From JBOFFI01 sp051657245 (lineage in GTDB: Bacteria; Pseudomonadota; Alphaproteobacteria; Holosporales; JBOFFI01): DNA of 25,405 nt. Position 1 is the stretch's first letter, and every line of letters begins with the position of its first letter. This document shows, piece by piece, positions 1 through 8,500 of the stretch. The DNA lies in NCBI GenBank assembly GCA_051657245.1, contig JBOFKI010000032.1, positions 1-25,405 of the forward strand, written 5' to 3'. The position numbers and the translations under genes were made by a program. The notes under the pieces were generated by a model, which did no database searches, was not told where the DNA came from, and worked only from the letters and a program-made list of their open reading frames with translations.

Positions 1-226
1 GCCTTTAAAATCCTTCAAACGCCTTCTTTTGAGCGGACGCGGACTCATTGAAACTGCCATCGGGCAGCTGAAGGAAATTTGCCAAATCCAGCATACACGT
101 CACAGATCCCCTAATAATTTCCTGGCAAATCTCTTCGCAGGACTCCTCGCTTACGCCTTAAAGCCCAAAAAATCTTCGCTTTCTTGGAAAAACAGACTCT
201 CAAGAGGACTGCTTACGTCGAGCTGA
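1..226 (+). pseudogene. IS982-family transposase, C-terminal fragment cut by the window edge
   Basis: Reading frame 2 is open from the left edge to the TGA at 224-226 and encodes about 74 visible residues. The segment GLIETAIGQLKEICQIQHTR followed by HRSPNNFLANLFAGLLAYAL matches the end of the IS982-family DDE transposase as I know it, where the IETV..QLK stretch carries the last catalytic acidic residue and is followed by a conserved HSRHRSP..NF motif. An internal TTG at 29 is not a real start; the gene begins outside the window. Whether the full copy is intact cannot be judged here. The downstream 160 bases hold no gene but do hold a repeated motif that may be an element end. Confidence 0.85.
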
Positions 227-266
227 GGTTAAGAAAAGCTTCTTTAAACCTTATGTCGAGCTGAGG
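212..266. repeat. 17-bp imperfect direct repeat at the IS982 3' end
   Basis: The word cttaYgtcgagctgagg occurs at 212-228 and again at 250-266 with one mismatch. The first copy overlaps the last codons of the transposase frame. It may be the terminal repeat of the IS982 element, duplicated or left from a second, overlapping copy. The left terminus lies outside the window, so this is unproven. Confidence 0.5.
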
Positions 267-339
267 CATCTTATCTCAAATTTAAGTGAGGCAACCCTGA
301 AGTCATTCCAAGAGCCTATGTACAAAAAAAGCTGAATAT

Positions 340-377
340 CGTATGGTTTTTATGAATAATTTAGAAAAAATCATACG
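340..377 (+). promoter_or_regulatory. 12-bp stem-loop just upstream of the aldolase start
   Basis: Positions 340-351 (cgtatggttttt) pair with 366-377 (aaaaatcatacg) over 12 bp with one G-T wobble; the loop is 352-365. The hairpin ends 12 bases before the aldolase ATG, so in RNA it would sit next to the ribosome binding region, and in DNA it could be a dyad operator. There is no T run after it, so it does not look like a terminator. Confidence 0.5.
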
Positions 378-389
378 GAGTTTCAAGGA

Positions 390-1319
390 ATGATCAGCTT
401 ACCAACCCCCGTTCGAAACATTTTAGCGAACTATGAAAGCGACCACCCAGGAACCAAGGCGAACCTGGCTCGCCTTTTGATGCATGGCGCTTTGGGAGGA
501 ACAGGGCGGTTTTTGATTTTGCCGGTGGATCAAGGGTTTGAACATGGTCCAGCGCGAAGCTTCTGCATGAATCCCGAAGGATATAACCCTCACAGCCATT
601 TTGAACTCGCCATAGAAGCAAAGCTTTCTGCTTTTGCGGCCCCCTTGGGGCTTCTAGAAGCTGGCGCCTCCACTTTTGCAGGTCAAATTCCTTTAATCCT
701 TAAACTCAACAGTGCCCATTGTCTGGTCCCAAGCGGAACTGGCCCCAACCAAGCCGTGACGGCTTCTGTTAAAGACGCCCTGAGGCTGGGGTGCTCTGCC
801 ATCGGGTTTACACTTTATCCAGGCTCGGATCAGATGAACGCCATGGCGGGAATTTTTCGCGCTCTGGCTGAAGAGGCAAAAGCCCATGGTCTGGTAGTGG
901 TGGCGTGGGCCTATCCCCGGGGTAATCTTTCCAAAAAGGGAGAAACGGCTTTAGATGTGGTGGCCTACGGCGCCCATATGGCAGCTCTTTTAGGGGCGCA
1001 TATCATCAAGGTGAAGCTTCCCAGCGCACACCTGGAATTGGAGGCCGCCCGCCAGGTTTATGAGCAACAAAAAATTCCTCTGGAATCTCTCAAAGAACGC
1101 GTCCGCCATGTGGTAGATTGCTGTTTTCAGGGCAAGCGCTTGGTTATCTTTTCTGGTGGCGAGGCCAAAGACCTCCCCAGCCTCTATGAAGAAGCGCGCG
1201 CCATCCATCAGGGCGGCGGGAATGGCTCGATCATCGGCCGCAATGCTTTTCAACGCCCCAAAAAAGAGGCGCTTGAGATGCTTGCAAAATTGATTGAGAT
1301 TTACGCGCACAATCCTTGA
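390..1319 (+). CDS. class I fructose-bisphosphate aldolase, DhnA/FbaB family
   Basis: A 309-residue protein of the archaeal-type class I aldolase family, which cleaves fructose 1,6-bisphosphate into glyceraldehyde 3-phosphate and dihydroxyacetone phosphate through a lysine Schiff base in glycolysis and gluconeogenesis. Visible family marks are LILPVDQGFEHGP (residues 42-54), an AWAYPRG segment (172-178), the AHIIKVKLP strand (203-211) that holds the Schiff-base lysine (Lys207 or Lys209), and a C-terminal FSGG...GGGNGSIIGRN phosphate-binding segment. The ATG at 390 follows a weak aagga site and the hairpin at 340-377. The gene stands alone between two insertion-sequence remnants, so it probably has its own promoter. 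A related DhnA-family enzyme with another substrate cannot be excluded, but the motifs favour aldolase. Confidence 0.88.
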   Translation: MISLPTPVRNILANYESDHPGTKANLARLLMHGALGGTGRFLILPVDQGFEHGPARSFCMNPEGYNPHSHFELAIEAKLSAFAAPLGLLEAGASTFAGQIPLILKLNSAHCLVPSGTGPNQAVTASVKDALRLGCSAIGFTLYPGSDQMNAMAGIFRALAEEAKAHGLVVVAWAYPRGNLSKKGETALDVVAYGAHMAALLGAHIIKVKLPSAHLELEAARQVYEQQKIPLESLKERVRHVVDCCFQGKRLVIFSGGEAKDLPSLYEEARAIHQGGGNGSIIGRNAFQRPKKEALEMLAKLIEIYAHNP

Positions 1320-1405
1320 AAATCGTACTAAAAAAAAGTGTATAGGTGTTTAGTCCCAGATTGTGATGGCGTAACATGCAAGAAATTACCATCGAAAGAG
1401 AAACT

Positions 1406-1790
1406 ATGGGACAGGTATTACATAGATGCGCCAAAACGACTGAGGCTTGCTCAAAAATATGCCATTAATCCGAAAAAAGTTAAAAAATGGAAGAAGAGGG
1501 AGGCCGTTCAAGACGCTGCCATGAGCCCCAAAAACCCGCATTCAACAACGCTTATCTTGGAGGAGGAAGCCGCTTGTATTGCTTTTCGCAAACATACGTT
1601 ATTGCCCCTGGATGATTGCCTATATGCTCTGCAAAACAGCATTCCCAAGTTGACGCGCTCAAGCTGGCACCGTTTCAAAGCCTCCCCCATGGGCTATGTT
1701 CACATCGATATCGCCGAAGTACGGACAGAAGAAGGAAAATTGTATCTCTTTGTGGCCACCGATCGTACAGGTAACTTTTTTAAAGTGTGA
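1406..1790 (+). pseudogene. IS481-family transposase remnant with a frameshift, internal deletions and a lost 3' end
   Basis: The original start appears to be the ATG at 1406, preceded by gaaagag: this frame reads MGQVLHRCAKTTEA and then hits a stop after KICH. Recognisable protein resumes in another frame (frame of 1338) as LAQKYAINPKKVKKWKKR, then HTLLPLDDCLYALQ and LTRSSWHR, and jumps directly to GYVHIDIAEVRTEEGKLYLF and VATDRT before a stop at 1790. Compared with full-length members of this IS481 group, about a dozen residues are missing at the frameshift, about 25 residues between the helix-turn-helix and the DDE domain, and most of the catalytic domain at the end. Only the first catalytic Asp (in HIDIAEV) survives. 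A GTG at 1338 also opens the second frame but its first residues look unrelated. The remnant cannot encode an active transposase. Confidence 0.88.
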
Positions 1791-1987
1791 AGACAGGTTC
1801 TGAAAAAGGATATTTCAAGCCTCTTATGCTTTGCTTCCAAACCCATTATAGCCATCCCAGACTCATCCATCAATTATGCAAGTGTCTTTATATTCAGATA
1901 TAGGGCTTGACTTAAGTATAAATGGGTTTGTTTTTGGATCAAAATGTGTTATCTAAAAATTTGAAAAAACAGCTCGCAGTTTTTAGT

Positions 1988-2064
1988 AGGAGTGTGGCTC
2001 AATTGGCTAGAGCACCGGTCTCCAAAACCGGGGGTTGGGGGTTCAAGTCCCTCCACTCCTGCCA
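1988..2064 (+). tRNA. tRNA-Trp (CCA anticodon), 3' CCA encoded
   Basis: A full cloverleaf fits: acceptor AGGAGTG/CACTCCT, D arm GCTC/GAGC, anticodon stem CCGGT/ACCGG with loop CTCCAAA giving anticodon CCA, and T arm with TTCAAGT. The discriminator is G and the CCA end is encoded at 2062-2064. tRNA-Trp directly before secE is a conserved bacterial arrangement. The preceding 197 bases (1791-1987) contain no convincing gene; a TTGACT at 1907-1912 resembles a -35 box but I see no well-spaced -10. Confidence 0.97.
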
Positions 2065-2188
2065 AAATTGTTAAGCCTTTATTTATATAGGGGCTTGTGT
2101 TGTGGGTTGGAAAGAGATATAGATTTGTTTCATGATTTTTTTTGTTAGAAAAAAATCGGGTTGTGAAAGTTATTAAGGCTTTAGGAAA

Positions 2189-2401
2189 ATGTTGGCAAAA
2201 GCAAACAAAAAAACTTCTGTTTTTCAATTTTTTCGGCAAACTCGCCAAGAAATTCTAAAAGTAACTTGGCCAACTTCTAAAGAAGTGCTGGTTACAAGTG
2301 TGTTGGTTTTTTTTATGGTTTTCGCATTTGCTATTTTCTTTTTGATTGTGGATCAAATTTTAGGGTTCTGTGTTCGTTTTGTGTTAGGGTGGGGGCATTG
2401 A
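2189..2401 (+). CDS. secE: preprotein translocase subunit SecE
   Basis: A 70-residue single-span SecE, the small essential subunit that clamps SecY in the inner-membrane Sec translocon. The amphipathic N-terminal helix carries the family signature around EILKVTWPTSKEV (residues 21-33), followed by one transmembrane segment at about 33-55. This short form is usual outside the enterobacteria, whose SecE has three spans. The start is the ATG after ttaggaaa. The gene follows tRNA-Trp by 124 bases and ends four bases before nusG, so the two are surely cotranscribed. Confidence 0.95.
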   Translation: MLAKANKKTSVFQFFRQTRQEILKVTWPTSKEVLVTSVLVFFMVFAFAIFFLIVDQILGFCVRFVLGWGH

Positions 2402-2405
2402 GATT

Positions 2406-2945
2406 ATGACAGAGCAAAGAGCTCGTTGGTATGTTGTGAGTGTCCATTCCAATTTTGAAAACAGGGTTGCTGAAGATATACGTGAACAGGCCGCAAGGGT
2501 TAATCTTTCTTCTTTAATTGAAACTATTTTAATTCCAAAGGAGGATGTTCTTGAGGTTAAAAATGGCGTAAAAACGAGTAAAGAGAAAAATTTTTTTCCA
2601 GGTTATATTTTGGTGAAGATGGTTCTAACGGACGATACGTGGCATCTTGTCCGAAGTGTTCCTAAGGTGAGTGGTTTTTTGGGGGTTAAAGAAAGGCCTT
2701 CTCCCATGAGTCAGGCGGAAGTCAATCGAATTTTGGGTCAGGTTCAGGATTCTATAGATCGTCCTCGGGTGACTTTGATGTTCGAAATTGGTGAAAAAGT
2801 TAGGGTTTGCGAGGGACCTTTTGCTTCTTTCGCGGGCCTTGTTGAAGAGGTTGATGTGGAAAAAACTCGCCTCAAAGTTTCGGTTTCTATTTTTGGAAGA
2901 GCGACGCCCGTTGATTTAGATTTTATTCAGGTTGAAAAAGTTTAA
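2406..2945 (+). CDS. nusG: transcription termination/antitermination factor NusG
   Basis: A 179-residue NusG that binds the RNA polymerase clamp to raise processivity, and couples to Rho and to the ribosome (S10). The NGN domain spans about residues 7-110 (RWYVVSVHSNFENRVA at the start, then FFPGYILVKM), and the C-terminal KOW domain runs from about 125 with FEIGEKVRVCEGPFASFAG. Length is normal. Only four bases separate it from secE, and its ribosome site lies inside the secE 3' end. The genes for its targets RpoB and RpoC lie in the same cluster. Confidence 0.97.
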   Translation: MTEQRARWYVVSVHSNFENRVAEDIREQAARVNLSSLIETILIPKEDVLEVKNGVKTSKEKNFFPGYILVKMVLTDDTWHLVRSVPKVSGFLGVKERPSPMSQAEVNRILGQVQDSIDRPRVTLMFEIGEKVRVCEGPFASFAGLVEEVDVEKTRLKVSVSIFGRATPVDLDFIQVEKV

Positions 2946-3010
2946 AAAAAGCGGTATGGTTGGGTTCGTTTTTATGAACTGCTAAGTTTTTAGCTGAGGA
3001 GTTTTTTGGT

Positions 3011-3442
3011 ATGGCAAAGAAAGTTGTGGGGTATATAAAGCTTCAGGTTTCCTCTGGGAAGGCGAACCCGTCTCCACCGATTGGTCCGGCTTTAGGGCAA
3101 AGAGGGCTTAATATTATGGAATTTTGCAAAGCTTTTAATGCGCAGACTCAAAGTATGGAGCAGGGAATTCCTATCCCTGTTGTCATTACGGCTTATGCGG
3201 ATCGTACATTCACGTTTATAATGAAAACACCGCCTAACAGTTATTTTTTGAAAAAAGCAGCAGGTGTCAGCAAAGGGTCAGCAATGTCTGGGCGTGGGGG
3301 TAAAGTTGGTACCGTTACGATGGCGCAAATCCTTGAGATTGCTCGTTTGAAAAAAAGCGATTTGAATGCGTATTCTGAAGAAGCGGCGTGTAAGATGATT
3401 GTGGGTTCTGCCCGTTCTATGGGGTTGGAGGTTGTGAGCTGA
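3011..3442 (+). CDS. rplK: 50S ribosomal protein L11
   Basis: A 143-residue L11. The N-terminal domain shows the typical GYIKLQVSSGKANPSPPIGP and ALGQRGLNIMEFCKAFN; the C-terminal rRNA-binding domain ends with IVGSARSMGLEV. L11 binds 23S rRNA at the GTPase-associated centre next to the L10-L7/L12 stalk encoded downstream. A gaggag site stands well placed before the ATG. Its stop overlaps the rplA start by one base, implying translational coupling. Confidence 0.97.
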   Translation: MAKKVVGYIKLQVSSGKANPSPPIGPALGQRGLNIMEFCKAFNAQTQSMEQGIPIPVVITAYADRTFTFIMKTPPNSYFLKKAAGVSKGSAMSGRGGKVGTVTMAQILEIARLKKSDLNAYSEEAACKMIVGSARSMGLEVVS

Positions 3443-4155
3443 TGCAGGTGATGAAAAGAACAAAGCGTTTGAAAAAAGCGTGCGAAGAAATGGATTTTTC
3501 AAGGGTCTTTTTGCTGAATGAAGCGGTTGGAATTATCAAGCGTTTTGCAACAGCTAAATTTGATGAGACCATTGAGGTTGCTATTAATTTAAACGTGGAT
3601 CCTCGCAAATCTGAACAGGCTGTGAGGGGAGCTGTCGTGTTGCCTAGCGGGACGGGTAAAAATCTTCGGGTCGCCGTTTTTGTTAAAGATGATCAGAAAG
3701 CAAAAGAAGCTTTAGGTGCAGGAGCTGATATTGTGGGTTCAGATGATTTACTTGAAAAAATCCAAGGGGGTTTTCTTGAGTTTGATCGTTGCATTGCGAC
3801 ACCAGATATGATGGGGTTGGTTGGACGATTGGGAAAGGTTTTGGGTCCTCGGGGTTTGATGCCCAATCCAAAGCTTGGCACGGTGACGCAAGATGTGGGT
3901 GCTGCAGTGAAGGCTGCGAAAGGCGGGCAAGTTGAGTACCGTGCCGAAAAAGCGGGCATTGTCCATGCTGGCATTGGGAAAGCAAGTTTTTCTGTTGAGA
4001 TGTTGTTGGAAAATGTGAGGGCTTTTTTGGGTGCCGTTGCGAAAGCGCGTCCGGCTGGAGTTAAGGGGAATTACGTAAAAAAGATGACCCTTTCTTCCAC
4101 CATGGGGCTTTCTGTTGTGGTAGATTTAGGGGATGCTCTTAAGGGTATTTCTTGA
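3442..4155 (+). CDS. rplA: 50S ribosomal protein L1
   Basis: A 237-residue L1, which forms the mobile L1 stalk near the ribosomal E site and in many bacteria represses its own operon by binding an rRNA-like site in the mRNA. Family marks include the VDPRKSEQAVRGAVVLP and GTGK segment, and the GRLGKVLGPRGLMPNPKLGT signature in the middle. The ATG at 3442 overlaps the rplK stop (a TGATG-type junction); a second in-frame ATG at 3451 would give MKRTKRLKKA and is an alternative start. Confidence 0.96.
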   Translation: MQVMKRTKRLKKACEEMDFSRVFLLNEAVGIIKRFATAKFDETIEVAINLNVDPRKSEQAVRGAVVLPSGTGKNLRVAVFVKDDQKAKEALGAGADIVGSDDLLEKIQGGFLEFDRCIATPDMMGLVGRLGKVLGPRGLMPNPKLGTVTQDVGAAVKAAKGGQVEYRAEKAGIVHAGIGKASFSVEMLLENVRAFLGAVAKARPAGVKGNYVKKMTLSSTMGLSVVVDLGDALKGIS

Positions 4156-4184
4156 TTATTGAGCGTTTTATCATTTCGGGGAGA

Positions 4185-4307
4185 CTCGGAAAAAAAGCTG
4201 TCCGAGACTGTAGGTGCTCTTTTTAAAGGGTTTAAAAATGCCTGCATAGACGGGGAAAAAGACTTTCTTTTTTCTTGTTGGGCAGATTAGGAAGGGAAAT
4301 TTTCCCT
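4185..4307 (+). promoter_or_regulatory. L10 (rplJ) leader RNA with autoregulatory motifs
   Basis: The 210-base gap between rplA and rplJ contains the conserved words of the ribosomal L10 leader: agactgtaggtg (4205-4216) and cctgcatagacgggg (4241-4255), which L10 or the L10-L7/L12 complex binds to repress its own translation. A 6-bp stem ctcgga/tccgag (4185-4190 with 4201-4206) precedes the core, and a perfect palindrome aagggaaatttccctt follows at 4292-4307. The arrangement matches alphaproteobacterial L10 leaders as I know them; exact boundaries need a covariance model. Confidence 0.85.
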
Positions 4308-4365
4308 TTAATATGCAACTTTTTCAAGTTTTAGACTTGGAAGATAATTAAGATGGAGATGGTCT

Positions 4366-4875
4366 GTGGATCGTGACCAAAAGCGTGCTTTTGTGACATC
4401 TTTTAGGGATGTTTTAAAGGCGCAAGAACTTGTGGTGGTAACGCAATCGTTGGGGTTAACAGTTGCAGAGTCAGAGAAGCTTCGTGGAAATATGCGAGAG
4501 GCTGGGGCTAGCTTTAAAATTGTTAAGAACAGCTTGGCGCGTCTTTGTGTTAAAGATACACCTTGTGAGCCTCTTTTGGATTTGCTTGTGGGGCCTACGG
4601 CGCTTGCTTATTCCCAGTGTCCTGTGGCGGCAGCGAAAGTGACCGTTCAGTTTGCTAACGGAAATGACAAAATTCGTGTTGTAGGCGGTGTATTGAAGGG
4701 GCGTTCTTTGAGCGCACAAGAAGTTGAGCAACTTGCTAAATTGCCTTCTTTAGAAGCACTTCGAGGAAAAATTTTGGGCGTTTTGGTGGCATCTCCCACG
4801 AAAATCGCTCAAACCGTTCGCGAACCTGCTTCTCAATTTGTTCGTCTTTTGTCGGCCTACAGCCAAAAATCTTAG
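4366..4875 (+). CDS. rplJ: 50S ribosomal protein L10
   Basis: A 169-residue L10, the base of the ribosomal stalk that anchors L7/L12 dimers to 23S rRNA. The frame starts with GTG at 4366 (VDRDQKRAFV), after ggag at 4354-4357; alphaproteobacterial L10 typically begins MDR, which supports this rare start. Recognisable is SFKIVKNSLARL (rRNA-binding domain), and the C-terminal helical tail that recruits L7/L12. It is controlled by the leader just upstream and followed by rplL after 42 bases. Confidence 0.95.
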   Translation: MDRDQKRAFVTSFRDVLKAQELVVVTQSLGLTVAESEKLRGNMREAGASFKIVKNSLARLCVKDTPCEPLLDLLVGPTALAYSQCPVAAAKVTVQFANGNDKIRVVGGVLKGRSLSAQEVEQLAKLPSLEALRGKILGVLVASPTKIAQTVREPASQFVRLLSAYSQKS

Positions 4876-4917
4876 TTAATTATTTTTAAAAATCGTTTTT
4901 GATAAAGGAGAAAAAAA

Positions 4918-5289
4918 ATGTCTGCCCAATTAGATCAATTAGTAGAAAATCTTTCAAAATTAACCCTTCTTGAAGCTGCGGATCTCGTCAAGATGCTTGA
5001 AGAGAAATGGGGGGTTTCTGCTGCTGCTCCTGTGATGGCGATGGGGGCTGCGCCTGTCGCTGCTGCAGTTGAAGAAAAAACAGAATTCAATGTGGTTTTG
5101 AAATCAGCTGGTGATAAAAAAATTGAGGTGATTAAAGAGGTTCGTCAAATTACCGCTTTGGGTTTGAAAGAGGCCAAAGATTTGGTGGAAGGTGCTCCTC
5201 AGCCTTTGAAACAGGGTGTTTCTAAGGACGATGCTGATAAAATCAAGAAACAACTTGAGGCTGTTGGTGCTGTCGTTGAGATAAATTAA
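4918..5289 (+). CDS. rplL: 50S ribosomal protein L7/L12
   Basis: A 123-residue L7/L12, the multicopy stalk protein that recruits translational GTPases. The N-terminal dimerisation domain (about residues 4-32), the Ala/Pro-rich hinge (about 36-53), and the C-terminal domain with EKTEFNVVL and the ITALGLKEAKDLVEGAP factor-binding helix are all present. A strong aaggag site precedes the ATG. Stalk proteins are needed in several copies per ribosome, and the hairpin downstream could help set rplL above rpoB. Confidence 0.97.
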   Translation: MSAQLDQLVENLSKLTLLEAADLVKMLEEKWGVSAAAPVMAMGAAPVAAAVEEKTEFNVVLKSAGDKKIEVIKEVRQITALGLKEAKDLVEGAPQPLKQGVSKDDADKIKKQLEAVGAVVEIN

Positions 5290-5314
5290 GATTTATTTCT
5301 TGTAAAAGAAACTG

Positions 5315-5352
5315 AAGGGGGGAATTATCTCGATTCCCTTTTTCGGTTTTTT
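5315..5352 (+). terminator. attenuator-like hairpin between rplL and rpoB
   Basis: The arm at 5315-5325 (aaggggggaat) pairs with 5333-5343 (attcccttttt) through G-C, A-T and some G-T pairs; a T-rich run follows with one cgg interruption. It lies 25 bases after the rplL stop and about 200 bases before rpoB. In many proteobacteria a leaky terminator at this place lowers RNA polymerase synthesis relative to ribosomal proteins; the same role is inferred here. The remaining spacer to 5545 shows no gene and no convincing second promoter. Confidence 0.6.
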
Positions 5353-5545
5353 GTCTTGTTTTTAAAAAGAAAAAATTTTACATACGAGTATGCTACACGC
5401 GAAAAGTGAACTGTTTCTTAAAAAAACTCTACTTTTTTCTTTGCTTTTAATGCTGGGTCTGGTACAAAAACCTTGGCCTCGTTTTTTCTAGCTTAGCGTG
5501 TGGTGCGATTGTTTTTGAATTAGATGTGCTGTTGAAGGAGTTTTT

Positions 5546-8500
5546 ATGGCTGATTCTTACACGAAACGTGGGCCTATACGGCGCAATTTTTCTCGAATCT
5601 CAGAAATTGCTCCTCTGCCGAATTTGATAGAATTGCAAAAAAAATCTTATGATGCGTTTTTTCAAAAAAATGTTGAAACAGATAAGCGGACTTCGGTGGG
5701 GCTTCAGGGTGTTTTTCAGTCTATTTTTCCGATTCATGATTTTTCTGGAAAAGCTCAGGTAGAATTTTGCCGATATGAGTTGGAAGAGCCTAAATATGAA
5801 ATTGATGAATCCCGTCAGAAGGGAGTAACCTATGCTTCTCCTTTGAAGGTGACGTTTCGTTTAATCGTATGGGATATCGATGAGGAAACGGGAGTTCGCT
5901 CGATTCGTGACATCAAGGAACAAGATGTTTATATGGGCGATATGCCATTGATGACGCCAAATGGGACGTTTGTCATTAATGGGACGGAGCGCGTTGTTGT
6001 TTCTCAGATGCATCGTTCTCCTGGCGTGTTTTTTGATCATGATCGTGGCCGCACCCATGCTTCCGGGAAATATTTGTTTGCAGCGCGTATTATCCCTTAC
6101 CGGGGATCTTGGCTTGATTTTGAGTTTGATGCCAAGGATTTGCTTTATGTGCGCATAGATCGCAAACGTAAGCTTCCTGTCACGACGTTGTTGACAGCGT
6201 TGGATAGTGCCCACACGGAGGCACGCAGGCTTGCTGAGCCTGATATGCCTTTTTATGAGGCTCAAGGAATGTCTCGCGAAGAAATCCTTTCTTATTTTTA
6301 CGACAATGGGGCTTATTCTTGGCAAGACGGTCAGTGGAAAACGGATTTTTCAGCCTCTCTTTGGAAAGGGGTTAAGTTAACTCAACCTTTGGTTAATGCA
6401 GAAACGGGGCAGGTTGTGGCGGAAACCGGCACAAAGCTGACAGCTCGTTTAATTAAAAAGCTTGAAGAAGATGGGTTGCGGAAAATTTTGGTTTCTGTGG
6501 AAGACTTGATGGGGCGTTACATCGCAGTAGACTTTATCAATGAAGCAACGGGGGAGATTTTCGCGGAAGCGGGTGATGAGATCTCTGAAGAGCTTCTTGA
6601 TTTGCTTCGTTTTCATGGAATTGTTTCGCTTCCTATTTTGAATATTGATCACATAGCGGTGGGGTCTTATCTTAGGGATACGCTTTTGGCAGATAAAAAT
6701 ACGACGCGTGAAGAGGCTTTGTTAGATATTTACCGCGTTTTGCGTCCGGGAGAGCCGCCGACTTTGGAAAGTGCAGAAACTCTTTTTAAAAGTTTGTTTT
6801 TTGATCCAGAACGCTACGATTTGTCGTCCGTTGGGCGTGTTAAAATGAACGCACGTTTGGGCCTGAAAACTGCTGACACGGTCAATGTTTTGCAAAAACA
6901 AGATGTTTTGGAAATTGTTAAGGTGTTGCTTGGTTTGAAAGATGGGCGAGGCGAGATTGACGATATTGACAGCCTGTCGAATCGAAGGGTTCGTTCTGTG
7001 GGGGAGCTTTTGGAAAACCAGTATCGTTCAGGGCTTTTGCGAATGGAGCGGACGATTCGTGAGCGGATGGGGGCGGTAGATTTAGAAACAGCCATGCCCA
7101 ATGATTTGATTAACGCGAAACCTGCAGCGGCAGTTTTGCGAGAATTTTTTGGGACGTCCCAGTTGTCACAGTTTATGGACCAGACGAATCCCCTTTCTGA
7201 GATTAACCACAAGCGTCGTCTTTCGGCTCTCGGTCCTGGGGGGGTGAAAAAAGATAGGGCTGTTTTTGAGGTTCGAGATGTGCACCCTACCCATTATGGG
7301 CGCATTTGTCCCGTTGAAACGCCTGAAGGGCCTAATATTGGTTTGATTAACTCCCTTGCGACCTATGCGCGGATCAACCCTTATGGCTTCATTGAAACGC
7401 CGTATCGGCGTGTTGCGAATCAGCGTGTGACGGATGAAGTTGTGTATTTGTCTGCCATCGAAGAGGGGCGTTACACCATTGCTCAGGCAAATGTTGAATT
7501 AGACGACACAGGAGCGTTTGTTCAGCCTGTTATCAGTTGTCGGCGTGGAGGGGATTATATCCTGGCTTCTTTTGAAGAAATTGATTTTGTTGACGTTTCG
7601 CCGAAGCAAATTGTGTCGGTTGCTGCCTCGCTCATTCCGTTTGTGGAAAATGATGACGCTAACCGTGCGTTGATGGGGTCTAACATGCAACGTCAGGCGG
7701 TGCCCCTTATTTCTGCAGATGCGCCGTTGGTAGGGACAGGCATGGAGGCAGCCGTTGCGAGGGATTCAGGCTCGGTAGTTTTGGCCCGTAGAGGTGGCGT
7801 AGTGGACCAGGTGGATGCGTCTCGTATCGTGATTCGAGCTACGGAAGATTTATCTCCAGGAATGCCGGTTGTGGATATTTATAATCTTCAAAAATTTAGA
7901 AAATCTAATGCCAATACGTGTGTTAACCAAAAACCAATTGTGTGTGTGGGCGATTTAGTTAAAAACGGAGATATTATTGCGGACGGTTCTGCGACTCAGC
8001 GGGGCGAATTAGCCTTAGGGCGTAATGTGTTGGTTGCTTTTATATCCTGGAACGGGTATTGTTTTGAAGATTCTATCATTATTTCTGAGGCCTTGGTTAA
8101 AGATGACGTTTACACGTCTATCCACATTGAAGAGTTCGAAGTTTCGGCACGGGATACAAAGCTTGGGAATGAAGAAATTACCCGAGATATTCCTGGAGTC
8201 GGGGAAGAAACCCTTCGGCATTTAGATGAAGCCGGCATTGCTTACATTGGCGCAGAAGTTAAGCCTGGGGATATTTTGGCTGGGAAGGTGACGCCTAAAG
8301 GGGAAAATCCTATGACCCCTGAGGAAAAACTTTTGAGGGCTATTTTTGGAGAAAAAGCTTCTGATGTAAGGGATACGTCATTAAGGCTGCCGCCAGGGAT
8401 TTCAGGAACGGTCGTGGATGTTCGCGTCTTTTCAAGAAGAGGGGTCGACAAAGACGAGCGCGCCTTATCTATTGAGCGGGCAGAAATTAACAGTCTTTCA

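Noticed and set aside
1791..1875. Minus-strand open stretch beginning near 1875, perhaps another insertion-sequence end
   Set aside because: No recognisable protein family and no inverted repeat pair could be found; too short to support.
1907..1954. Possible sigma-70 promoter before tRNA-Trp (TTGACT at 1907)
   Set aside because: No hexamer near TATAAT lies at 16-18 bases; the nearest candidates have wrong spacing, so it is not listed as a feature.
7148..7234. Possible natural rifampicin resistance in RpoB
   Set aside because: The cluster differs from E. coli at a few positions (Thr537, Thr547, Asn554, Leu559), but the main contact residues Asp545, His555 and Ser560 are of the sensitive type.
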